Positions 55,441 through 64,000 of a stretch of DNA of 64,000 nt are shown here, piece after piece. Under the pieces are notes generated by a model that was not told the DNA's origin, did no database searches, and saw only the letters and a program-made list of their open reading frames with translations. The translations under genes were made by a program, and so were the position numbers. Source of the stretch: Phaseolus vulgaris (lineage: Eukaryota; Streptophyta; Magnoliopsida; Fabales; Fabaceae); NCBI RefSeq assembly GCF_000499845.2, contig NC_023749.2:39864368-39928367 (forward strand). The letters run 5' to 3'. How positions within the stretch are numbered: position 1 is the first letter of the stretch; each line of letters starts with the position of its first letter.

Positions 55441-55931
55441 TAAAAGTAAGTTACCACAAGAAAGATAGGTGGAGTAATGTAGGTAGATTCCCAGGAAAGG
55501 GAGGTTGATCACTTGAATCACTTATGAGCTATGATATTATTATTCTTTGTTGAAATGTCATAAATTTGACATAGAACGTTGTCAATTTCGTGCTCAAAAT
55601 GGTAAGAGACACCCAAACGTTGGACTGAATCAATGAAGTTCAATTTAAAAGAGAATTTTTTATGACCAATAGGTGAGACAATGGTCTTTCTCACGTCCTA
55701 TTTTAATAGTTTAGCTTGTTGAATGTGGCTATCACTTTCCTGCATGAAATAGATTAAATGTTAAATACATGAAAATGTAACATCTTAGCTAAAGAGATTG
55801 AAAATGAAAAATGACATATACCAAATGAATACAAAAATTCAAATAAACAACTTCATCATTAACTATGGAAACAAACACATTTTTTTTTGCTTACATATAA
55901 TTTTAAATAACTATTAGAGGGTTGTCAATCT
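55441..55931. other. Ty3 leader and unassigned DNA
   Basis: On the minus strand, AATATCATAGCTCATAAG (about 55522-55545) resembles a tRNA-Met-type primer-binding site of the Ty3 element. The expected LTR beyond it does not match the 3' LTR, so the element seems truncated there. From about 55560 to 55931 I recognise nothing. Confidence 0.4.
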
Positions 55932-56745
55932 CAATATTAGAGGGTTGGGGGTATCAAAGCTAATTATATTAGACAAAGTATTATCAAGGAAGGTTCATAT
56001 TTGTTATGCTTACAAGAAATTAAAGCTTCTGTTCTTTCGGAAGCCAGATGTTTCTCTCTATGAGGGGACAATAATGTTGGGTGGATTCATAATAAAGGTG
56101 CATGTGGTGTGGGGAGTATTTTAATTATGTGGCATAAAGATGTTTTCTGCTACGATAGTCATTTAGTAGGAAAGGGGTTCTTAGTAGTATTCGATCAACA
56201 TACTTTGTTTAAGATCAATTGTGTTGTGATCAATTTTTATACAACCTGCAACTTAAATGACAAGGTTGCTTTATGGGAGGATCTGTCAATCATAAAAAAT
56301 GCATGTCAGAATCTGGCCTAGTGTTTTTGTGGTGATTAATGCTGTTAAAAATGAAGATGAGAGGAAAGGTACTAGTACGAGGGGAAGCCAAAGGAACAAA
56401 ATCTTAGGTTTCAACAACTTCATTGATAGAAACTTTTTGGTGAAGATACCAATTGTCGGCAAGAAGTACACTTGGTTCAAAGAAAATGGCTCAGCAAAGA
56501 GCAGACTAGATCGAATGCTTATGTTGGAGGAGTGGCTCCAAAAGTGGCCCATGTGTAAGCAGTATATCCAACCGAGAGTGGTGTCGAAACAGTGTAACAT
56601 AATGGTGAAGTCTTTGGTTAAAGATTGTGGTCCAAAGCCTTTCAGAACTATTGATGCTTGGTTGAAGGAGCCGGGTTCAAAGAGTTGGTCCAGGAGAATT
56701 CTTTATAGTAATAAGCAATCACATTCTTATAATAAACCAATTCTT
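55932..56745 (+). pseudogene. L1-type LINE endonuclease fragment
   Basis: Plus-strand reading with a few frame breaks: NIRGLG, then LLCLQEIKASVLSE (the QE motif), GACGVGSILIMWHKD, CVVINFYTTCNLNDKVALWE, and CGD-type NAVKNEDERKGTSTRGSQRN. IPIVGKKYTWFKENGSAKSR with RLDRML follows, then PKPFRTIDAWLKEPGS. This is the APE-type endonuclease of plant L1 LINEs, which nicks target DNA for reverse transcription. The final active-site His is changed (VSKQCNI for SDHC-type). RT is absent. A poly(A) tail or target duplication was not found. Confidence 0.82.
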
Positions 56746-56760
56746 TATAATTCTTTATAA

Positions 56761-57590
56761 TAATATTAAACAATTAAACAATTCTTTATAATAATATTAT
56801 AATATTTTAAATTAAAAATTAAAATTAAAATAAAAATAGTTAAAATATTAATTTATTTGTTTGTTAATGTATAGTAATAAGCAATCACATTCTTATAAGA
56901 AACCAAAGTGATTTGGCAAAGGTAGTCAAATAAAAGCAGACTCAGGCACGTGGCACAGAAAATTATGTAAACTATGACCACCAATTTTGTTCGGCTGTTT
57001 AACGCAGATATTTAGCTAAGAACAGAAGTACTTTTTATAATGTTATCACATGAAAATATTATAAGACGTATTAAAATATTATTTCAGCTGGATGAAAATA
57101 ATGTTAATATGACAATAACGAATAAACTAGTATTTAAGAATTTAATTTATGAATATAATATGTACCGATCCGTATTGAACTAATCATGTCTGTGACCAAT
57201 CGAATGAAAATATATTTAAAATACTTATAATAAATAATAGGAGAACATGTCTCACAAAATTTAAATAACACTCTGAAAAATAGGAAATTTTTCTAAAATC
57301 ATGCTAAAGTTGATAGATGATAGATTCAGCTTATCACAACAAATGACTCATAACTAAATATTATATATAACCCTCTGCAGAGGAGGATGGTAGGCTTTGA
57401 ATTAGTTTTTAATATAAATTTCATATAATGAGTACTTACTTTGTATCTGTTTTAAGTCAATCCCGACCCAACATCACTAAACTGAAGAAAAAGACTTAAA
57501 GTGAGGAGCGATGAAACAACCTAACGACTGACAGGTCAACAATTCTACAACAAATTCTAGGTAGTATCTAGATCCACTTTGTCTATACAA
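56761..57590. other. AT-rich intergenic DNA
   Basis: No gene recognised. Short duplicated words (CAATTCTTTATAATAATATT near 56735-56800; AGTAATAAGCAATCACATTC at 56709 and 56873) suggest a local duplication of about 165 bp spacing. Confidence 0.5.
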
Positions 57591-58195
57591 GTACATAATA
57601 TATTTGAAACTTTTATTGATCTCCACTATTTTACCGTAAACATTTTCCTCATTTTTCATTAATTTTAATTTCATATTTTATGTCTATTTTAATTCTACCA
57701 AATGAACCATTACTCATGAGACATAATAAAAATTAAGGTGATATAATTTATAACCTATTCATATTTGAAAAATAATGTTTATTCTTATCAGAAATTTGAA
57801 AATAATGTTGATACGAAATTGATGACAATTAAAGAAAGAAATTAAAAATTAAGAATTTTATCTTCAACTATCTATAAATTTAATGTAAATATCGTAATAT
57901 ACAACACATATTAATTTTTTTCTATTTTTCATTTTTTAATTTCATATTTTATGCCTATTTTAATTCTTCAAAACGAATATTTGTCATTAAAATTAATAAA
58001 AACTGATGTAATATTATTGATACTGTTATTAGGTTATGATGAAATTAGAATCTATTTATAGATCTTTGCTATTTTTACCCTTTTTTTTCTATTTTTTATT
58101 TATTTTATTCCACATTTTATGTCTATTTTAATCTTATCCAACGAACCAGTCGTCATAAAATTAATATGATAGAATTTATACCGTTTGTCATACTT
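57591..58195 (+). repeat. AT-rich repeat family, three copies (fourth at 60140-60280)
   Basis: The core TTTCATATTTTATGTCTATT followed by TTAATC/TT...AAACGAACCA.T.GTCAT and AAATTAATA.GATATAATTTATA occurs at about 57667-57760, 57938-58020 and 58107-58190. A fourth copy (60211-60275) was separated by the hAT insertions. Spacing is irregular, so this is a dispersed or partly tandem repeat. No coding capacity. Confidence 0.6.
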
Positions 58196-58626
58196 TTGTT
58201 TCCTGTCTAAATCATGAGCATTAATTTCTACAATAATTATTTTTTGCACGAGATGATGAAAAATGTGAAATGCAGACAAATGAATACATCAATGACTTGG
58301 ACTCGTTTACTTGTCTAATAATATCATTCACGCCTACAAATAATTGAAGTAGTGGCTCCTAATTTTGAGTCACTTGTTCACCACGAGGAATTTTTTAGTC
58401 AGCCATGCGTCATATAAGTGCATAGATATCATTTTATTTCGTTGAATAAATCTTGAGAAATACTTCAGTTGTTCTCCAATAAAATAATCCAGTATACTCG
58501 TGGTTATGAAGTTTACTTACAAATCATAACTCATTGAGAGTTCTCCAAGAAGGATATGAAAAATCAAATAAACAACTTTATCATAGTTAATAACACATTT
58601 TTTAAAACTAATATCTATAAAATTAA

Positions 58627-58634
58627 TGCAAATA
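58627..58634. repeat. target-site duplication of the outer hAT (TGCAAATA)
   Basis: TGCAAATA precedes the left terminus. CGCAAATA follows the right terminus at 60140-60147, 7 of 8 matching. Confidence 0.75.
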
Positions 58635-58647
58635 TAGGGATGGTAAT

Positions 58648-58655
58648 GCGATGGT
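58648..58655. repeat. target-site duplication of the inner hAT (GCGATGGT)
   Basis: Perfect 8-bp copy of GCGATGGT at 59345-59352. Confidence 0.92.
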
Positions 58656-59115
58656 TAGGGATGGAAAAGCGGGGCAGGCCATGCGGGTCGGTCCGCGGCC
58701 CGCTAGTAAAAAACGCGGGGCAGGTTGACCTTTTCAACCCGCTAACCCGCATTAGCCCGCGGTCCGCGAGAAAAAAAGTTGTCATTGTTTTAATGTGTGC
58801 ATATGACAGGGAAGATTATAATTATGAAAAAATGGATGAAAGTTCTTCTAAAGCGGAATCCAATGTTATTGAAATGGAAGAATGTCAATAATGTTTATGT
58901 TTAATGTGTTTGAATTAATGTTTATATTTATGTTTAATGTTTTGGAATTAGGTATTTTTAATGTTTTGGAAGTGGAAGAATAGTGATATTTGATATTTAT
59001 CTTAATGTTTAATGTTTTGATGTTTGACTATGTTTGAAAAGGAAGAAAAAAATAATTTAGGTTTGATAGTAACAAATATATAGGTTTAATTTGACAATTT
59101 TTTAAGAACAAAATG

Positions 59116-59159
<44 letters not shown>

Positions 59160-59344
59160 ATTTTAAAAAAAAGTAAAAAGAACGCGGGCTGGCCCGCAAA
59201 CCCGCAGACCAGCTCTTATGCGGGGCGGGTCGAGAATTCTAGCCCGCAATAACTTTGCGGGGCGGGCCAACCCGACCCGCATTTTTGCAGGCCAAGCGCG
59301 GGGCGGACCAATGCGGGGTGGGCTGGCCCGCTTTGCCATCCCTA
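58656..59344. mobile_element. inner non-autonomous hAT element (689 bp)
   Basis: Left end TAGGGATGGAAAAGCGGGGC; right end on the minus strand TAGGGATGGCAAAGCGGGCC. A perfect 8-bp duplication GCGATGGT flanks it. It lies 21 bp inside the outer element. GC-rich subterminal repeats (CCCGCTAACCCGC, GGGGCGGGCCAACCCGAC, CGGGGTGGGCTGGCCCGC) surround an AT-rich centre with an (AT)n tract. An internal frame around 58790-58890 (EDYNYEKMDESSSKAESNVI) may be a leftover transposase exon; that is uncertain. Confidence 0.92.
59119..59156. repeat. (AT)n microsatellite within the inner hAT
   Basis: About 19 AT repeats. Confidence 0.93.
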
Positions 59345-60139
59345 GCGATGGTCATGTGGCCAGTCCGTAGCTTGATACCAAAAAGTGTGCCAGGAGCTCA
59401 TTAATCTAACCTGATTCATTTTGTTCCATCCCGCATAACTCGTAGCTCGCGCGAGCCAATAGCGGGGCGGAGTGAGTTGGTCGCTGACCCACATAAATAA
59501 AAAAATAATTGAAAAGAAAATCATTCTCCACTCATCCATTATTGCATGACCTTTTATTTTATTTTATTTTATTTTAAAAATTTGAATTTAATGTACTAAA
59601 AAAAGGAATGTTTTATTTTAATCATCTAAAGGAGTTAATATTAAGAGTGACAATGGATTTAGTTTTAAGTAAAGTCTTATATTTAAAATTTGTTAATAAA
59701 AAAATAATGTAAAGAAAATATTTCAATAGGATAGTTAAAAAATTAGTCATCTCCATTAAAATATTTTATAGCAAAACTTTTATAAGATACTCTTATACAT
59801 TTACATACATATAGAGGAAAAAATATATGCAAAGCAAAACTTTAATTGTTTTTAATCAAGCATTCTAACAACTCTCATACTTGAATTTATATTTTTTATC
59901 TTAATTGAATGAATTGAAACACGGATAAAATTTTAATTTTTCAGTAGTAGGAATAAGTTTTTTTAAAATTAATAAAATTTTAATTTTTGAAGAAAAAATA
60001 TTTTTCTTATGCAGACTGGTCGGCATGCTCGTGGGTTACCTTTTATGCGGAGCGGGCTAGTGAAATGAGCTCGCACTCCTTGCGTGGGGTGGACCAACCC
60101 AACTCGCATTTTGTGGGCCAGCCTGCATTGCCACCCTTA

Positions 60140-60280
60140 CGCAAATATAATAATATACTCACCTTCTATTGATATTTGCTACTTTTACCTTATAATTTTT
60201 TATTTATTTTATTTCATATTTTATGTCTATTTTAATCTTATCAAACCATTAGTCACCAAATTAATATGATATATTCTTAC
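60140..60280 (+). repeat. fourth copy of the AT-rich repeat, right of the outer hAT
   Basis: Continues the copy that starts at about 58600. It has the same core (TTTCATATTTTATGTCTATT) and downstream AAATTAATATGATATA. Confidence 0.6.
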
Positions 60281-61361
60281 ATGGATGGAAAAGAGTCGTC
60301 TCCTCAAATAATTGTTAGTAGTTTTGGTCTTCGACTGTGGTCCTCGGTCTTTGGTTACAGTTGAAGGTTTCAGTCGGAGTTGGGGTACCTACAAAAGAAA
60401 CTCTAATGTTCAAGTTAGAGTTCGGTATATGGTGGTTGCAGTATTGAATACTATTATAAATGCATACATTTGTCTCATTCTTGGATGTGTATTTATTATA
60501 GGGATATTAGGTGGGTTAGTGTTTGAAACGACATATCGAGTTAATTTTGTGATTAAGGGAGAGTTTTGTACATGTTTGTTTTGCTTAATTGATTGTCTTA
60601 ACACGAGGTTTGTCTTTAACTGACCGACCCATGTTTTATATTAATTAACAAAACCGCTGCCTACAATGTAAGTGAAAAAAATATAAGAAGACCTTTATTA
60701 ATGTCAAATCTTATAATGGTAGTCATCCATTGCATAACATACCAGGCACACTCATACCTTGCCCGTAATTTATTGCACTACAACTCAAAATCAATTAAAA
60801 GTTAATATTGATATTGTGACAAAAAAAATAAATAGTGGAAGACAAAAAATTAATTAATAAAAATTACAAACCTTTAGAATCAACCATGTCAGCTTATGAC
60901 AATCTCTCAGTATGTTATATCCATGGTATGGGCTAATTAATAAAAAGAAAAACTTGTTAGGAGATGTTTAAGTATTATACATAGGTAAGTTAATAATGTA
61001 ATTACCCGTCCACTATTTTCTAGAGATGTGGGTGACTTCTTATGTAATAAGTAGAACCACAATAGTTTTATCATTTACGAATAACACAAGTAACTGTTTG
61101 TGACCCCTGCATCATCCATGAAAATAATTAGTAAAACTTTAAAGGATGAAATACTAATAATTGACGACTTATTAACTGAACTTACTCATTAATATAAGGA
61201 GCAAAATATATTTGTTTCCCCTTTGTATGAAGACAGTTGGTGATTTATGTTTGGGTTTCAACTTTCTTATTTCCCGTTGAATTAATTAAATTGGGATCAT
61301 TAATCCATAGACATCATGTTTCCCCTCATTAATACAAACTCCAGAAAAATACCTACATGTA
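60281..61361. other. intergenic DNA, no supported gene
   Basis: A 103-residue plus-strand frame at 60312-60623 is the longest here. It has hydrophobic stretches but matches nothing I know and has no gene context. The rest is AT-rich. Confidence 0.45.
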
Positions 61362-62259
61362 TGTACCGCCCTGGTAGTCGGAAGTGATGACGTGGCACCA
61401 AGCTACAGTATGGGCGTGTTGACGAGACGCCAGGTTGGCAGAAGGGAAGGGGGTCGGGGGGCTCGTGAAGTCGCCAGTTATGAAGTTGGCGTGCTCCGAT
61501 CTCCAGTATACCAGAACCGGCGATCACCGGGTTAAAGATGAAGTCGCCAGATGTAAACTCAGGCGACCAAGTGATTGGAGATCGCCAGAGCAAGCACATC
61601 GTCGAAGATGAAGGTGGTGCAGATTATGAAGGCGGCCGGCGAGACCACAGGGAAGGTGTACGAAGGCACCCTAACTCGCCAATTCTAGTAGAGATCGCGC
61701 TCCCAAGTTAGCTATGCACTGGGCAGTACCATGCATAAGTAACTTAGCCAAAAGAGAGTCAGAAGCAGCGCCCAAGTCAAGGAGGCTCCAGATGATGGCA
61801 CGTGTACGACTGGATGTGAGCCACGTGTCCGGGTCTGTAACTGCCAGGAGAGAGAAAGTGACCAGGTATTTAAGGGTTTCCCAACGAACTTTTAAGGTAC
61901 GCACGTTCAGATTGTATTCTTTACACTTGCAAGTTCTTGAGCACACTGTGAGAGAGAACATTGCACGGTTCCTTGAGAGTTCTTGAGTGTTTGCTCTTGA
62001 AGTATTTGGTGGTTCAGTCACTGACTTGGGCGTTGGAGTGCGATCGGCCGCAGCGGCGCCGCTCTGTTCTTTTGCAGGTTCTTGAGGTGGATCGTGACGA
62101 AGGACGGAGGTTGAAGCGGTGCACACGTCGATCCAAGTTTGACGAGGCAAGTTCCAACGTTATGGTCAACAGGCAGGATCATCAGGCGCCCACCGTGGGG
62201 CCGTGTAAAACCTGTTCCCATCCATAGCGTGAGTTCTTGGAGGTTTTCGTAGTTTTCTG
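61362..62259 (+). mobile_element. truncated Tat element: 5' LTR plus 78-bp leader
   Basis: LTR 61362-62181 (820 bp) starts TGTACCGCCCTGGTAGTCGG and ends GGCAGGATCA. The primer-binding site TCAGGCGCCCACCGTGGGG and leader (GTGAGTTCTTGGAGGTTTTC) follow and match element 2 up to AGTTTTCTG. Similarity stops abruptly at 62259. The LTR belongs to the element-2 subfamily but is more diverged (TATTTAAG in place of TATATAAG). The rest of the element is missing. Confidence 0.88.
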
Positions 62260-62511
62260 ATCGTCAATGGAAACTGGTTGCATCTTTCATTGCAAACTTG
62301 GTTTCCGACGCGATTGCTACAAAATAAAGAACATTTTCATTAAATTAAATATAATACATAAATATAAATTAATAATTACAAGTTAATTTCTTACCAGAAG
62401 TTCAAGAATAAGTCGAACGAGGTGTTTGGACCAGGCTATGAATATCCAAAATGCATCAACCACAGTAGTACCCTCATTAGTATGCAAAGGAACAAAAACA
62501 TCAACAACTCA
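62260..62511. other. unassigned DNA between the Tat fragment and the copia LTR
   Basis: Nothing recognised. It begins ATCGTCAATGGAAACTGGTT right at the truncation point. Confidence 0.45.
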
Positions 62512-63660
62512 TGTTAGAATATATGGCCAATAGATAAGAGGGGGGTTGGATTTTTCAAACGATTTTCGCAAATTTCACAATTGTTTAAGTCTGATTGAAA
62601 ATTTCAGAAAAGTCAACTAACTGAAGTCACTGTTGAATCAATTGTACAAAGAGAAGCAAACATAAAAACATAATAAAAATCGGTTGTTATGTTTAATTAA
62701 CCGATTGAGTTGCTACCCAGAAACTAGAAACCAGTAATACAGTAAAATGATAGAGATTGAGAGAATCACACAGAGAACTTATACTGGTTTACTCTTAACC
62801 AAAAGCTAGATCTAGTCCTCAATACATCACTGAGAATCCCCTAAACAAAGAATCAAAGAATACAAGAATTACACATAAGAGTTTTGTTTCTTAAACCCTT
62901 CAAGAAAGACAAACTCTTTCAAACAAGAGAAAAACAAGAAAACCTATCTGGATATGCCTAAGAACAAATTACAAGTATGAAATGAAATCACCTGAGTTTA
63001 TTACAGAGAATAAATACAGCAAATTACAAACTAAGGAAAAGCTTATTCACATAGCAGAATGATTCAAGAATGAAATTAATCCTCATGAATTTCAAAGACT
63101 ATTTTGAATTTTTTTTTCTTATATGAAATTTTCTACTTTCAAAAGTTCCAGAAAACACCTTTAGAATAGTTTTCAAATGATTGCTAAAACAATTTTTAAA
63201 ATAAATAAAAACGGTTAAGTCAATCAAAACTAGTTTGAAAAACATAACATAATTCTGTTTAAAACATTTAATTGATTTACTGAAATAATTGATTATTTAT
63301 GTGTAACAAAAGAAATCAACTAAAGCATTTTGTTTATTTATTGAAACAAGTGGTTGATTTCATTAAACAAAAAAGACAAAAAAACCTTTAATATTAAAGA
63401 CTTAAGGTGAATGCTGAAAACATTTGACTTTTAAATCATTAAAAAGATTTTAGTATTTTCAGTCAGTTGATACGAAAAATCAACTTGCTAAAATACTTTA
63501 GTAAAGACATAAGACTTCAACTTAAGTGATTTTAACCAATTAAAATATGAATCAACTGATTTAAAAACATAATAGGTTTTTAAAACGTTTTCTTGGAGGT
63601 TTTGAATCATAACACTTAGGGAGAGAAATAAAACAAAATCTACCTACACACACATCCACA
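62512..63660 (-). mobile_element. probable solo copia LTR (about 1149 bp)
   Basis: In plus orientation it runs from TGTTAGAATATATGGCC to CACACATCCACA (TG...CA). Read on the minus strand it starts TGTGGATGTGTGTGTAGG. It is related to the fragment at 12869-13420 and, in style, to the LTRs at 47110 (repeated AATCGGTTG/CAACCGATT words). No copia coding sequence adjoins either side. The flanks ACTCA and ACTTT match only in part, so a target duplication is not established. Confidence 0.65.
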
Positions 63661-63698
63661 ACTTTGTAGACTTAAAGGTTGAGTCAAATTCATCCGCT

Positions 63699-63923
63699 TT
63701 AGTCAACAACTTGTACTTTCTCTACCATAACCTTTACCACATCAAGGGGGAGAGCCACATTATGTAAGGTAGTGGCCTCTTTAAAGACTTTCCTTAAGCC
63801 CACCACTTGAGGAGTGAAATTGTCCTCTACAAGTAGCTCACATTGGCTTATCTCGCCAATGTCTTCCCCTAATCCTGTAAAAGTTGCACAACTCCTCTTT
63901 GTGCTCCTGAGAGTGGGAGCCAC
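63699..63923 (-). other. open frame of uncertain origin
   Basis: A 74-residue minus-strand frame with CELLVEDNFTPQVVGLRKVF and TTLHNVALPLDVVKVMVEKV. The pattern recalls the C-terminal domain of CACTA-associated (Ptta/En/Spm-type) plant transposon proteins. The match is from memory and weak. It could be a fragment continuing beyond the window. Confidence 0.3.
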
Positions 63924-64000
63924 AGGTGGCTAGACTAGAGCTACCTGTTGTCATAAACCTAAGGTCTGGAGCTTTGATAAGTGTCATATACAAGGACTTA

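Larger units (their letters stand above)
58635..60139. mobile_element. outer non-autonomous hAT element
   Basis: Left end TAGGGATGGTAATGCG; right end, read on the minus strand, TAAGGGTGGCAATGCAGG. Subterminal GC-rich words (GCGGGGCGGAGTGAGTTGGT, GCGTGGGGTGGACCAACCC, TTTGTGGGCCAGCCTGC) are typical of plant hAT elements. It is about 810 bp without the inner insertion. No transposase is encoded. A related unoccupied site at 57870-57905 supports the borders. Confidence 0.82.

Noticed and set aside
58556..58891. 111-residue frame starting left of the hAT elements
   Set aside because: It crosses the insertion borders of both hAT elements, so it cannot be an ancestral gene. At most the part after 58790 could be transposon-derived.
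60312..60623. 103-residue plus-strand frame with hydrophobic stretches
   Set aside because: No family match, no nearby exons, and composition explainable by T-rich DNA.
1..64000. CRISPR arrays, tRNA or rRNA genes, bacterial-type operons
   Set aside because: None seen. The repeats present are tandem or transposon-derived, and sequence style is plant nuclear. A tRNA scan could still find something I missed.

Overview
The window looks like a repeat-rich intergenic stretch of a dicot plant nuclear genome. The evidence is AT-rich DNA packed with nested plant-type LTR retrotransposons (Ty3/gypsy Tat lineage, a chromovirus-like Ty3 element, Sirevirus-like Ty1/copia), hAT, MULE and LINE fragments, and a split-gene fragment of a poly(A)-binding protein. 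A legume (Phaseolus/Vigna type) is my guess from the style of the copia LTRs; nothing here proves it. I see no intact host gene.

Layout. 1-5.1 kb: a decayed MULE transposase (minus strand) split by a Ty3 fragment, a CACTA-like end, and a cluster of degenerate palindromic GATTACATAATC-type repeats. 6.06-8.95 kb: an old Tat retrotransposon remnant (integrase end, decayed antisense gene, LTR). 9-14.4 kb: AT-rich, with a (AT)n tract, a possible hAT copy and a copia LTR fragment. 14417-15615: a solo LTR with a perfect CCTAC duplication. 15854-30.1 kb: a decayed copia element whose 5' LTR is split at its TATA box by a full-length Tat element (element 1, 16407-28693, minus strand, target duplication ATGCC). 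30.5-31.4 kb: a poly(A)-binding-protein pseudogene fragment with recognisable splice sites. 31480-43558: a second full-length Tat element (element 2, plus strand) inserted in an (AT)n tract. 45.6-55.5 kb: a chromovirus-like Ty3 remnant lacking RT/RNase H, split by a copia element (47110-54175) that itself holds a 1-kb LTR-like insert. 55.9-56.75 kb: LINE endonuclease fragment. 57.6-60.3 kb: copies of a short AT-rich repeat, one of them hit by two nested hAT elements. 61362-62259: truncated Tat LTR plus leader. 62512-63660: copia LTR.

The two Tat elements are near full length, have LTRs about 98% identical to each other, and share the same plan: LTR, primer-binding site, gag-PR-RT-RH-aRH-INT in one reading frame, a tandem-repeat 3' UTR, an antisense gene, polypurine tract, LTR. 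Their gag-pol frames are broken by single stops or frameshifts, so neither copy is autonomous as it stands. The most interesting signal is the antisense gene. In both copies it has a 5'-UTR intron (233 bp in each), a coding exon of exactly 943 nt, a second GT-AG intron and a proline-rich/coiled-coil final exon. A third, decayed copy lies in the old remnant at 7-8.4 kb. The two elements sit head to head and form a giant inverted repeat with a 2.8-kb spacer.
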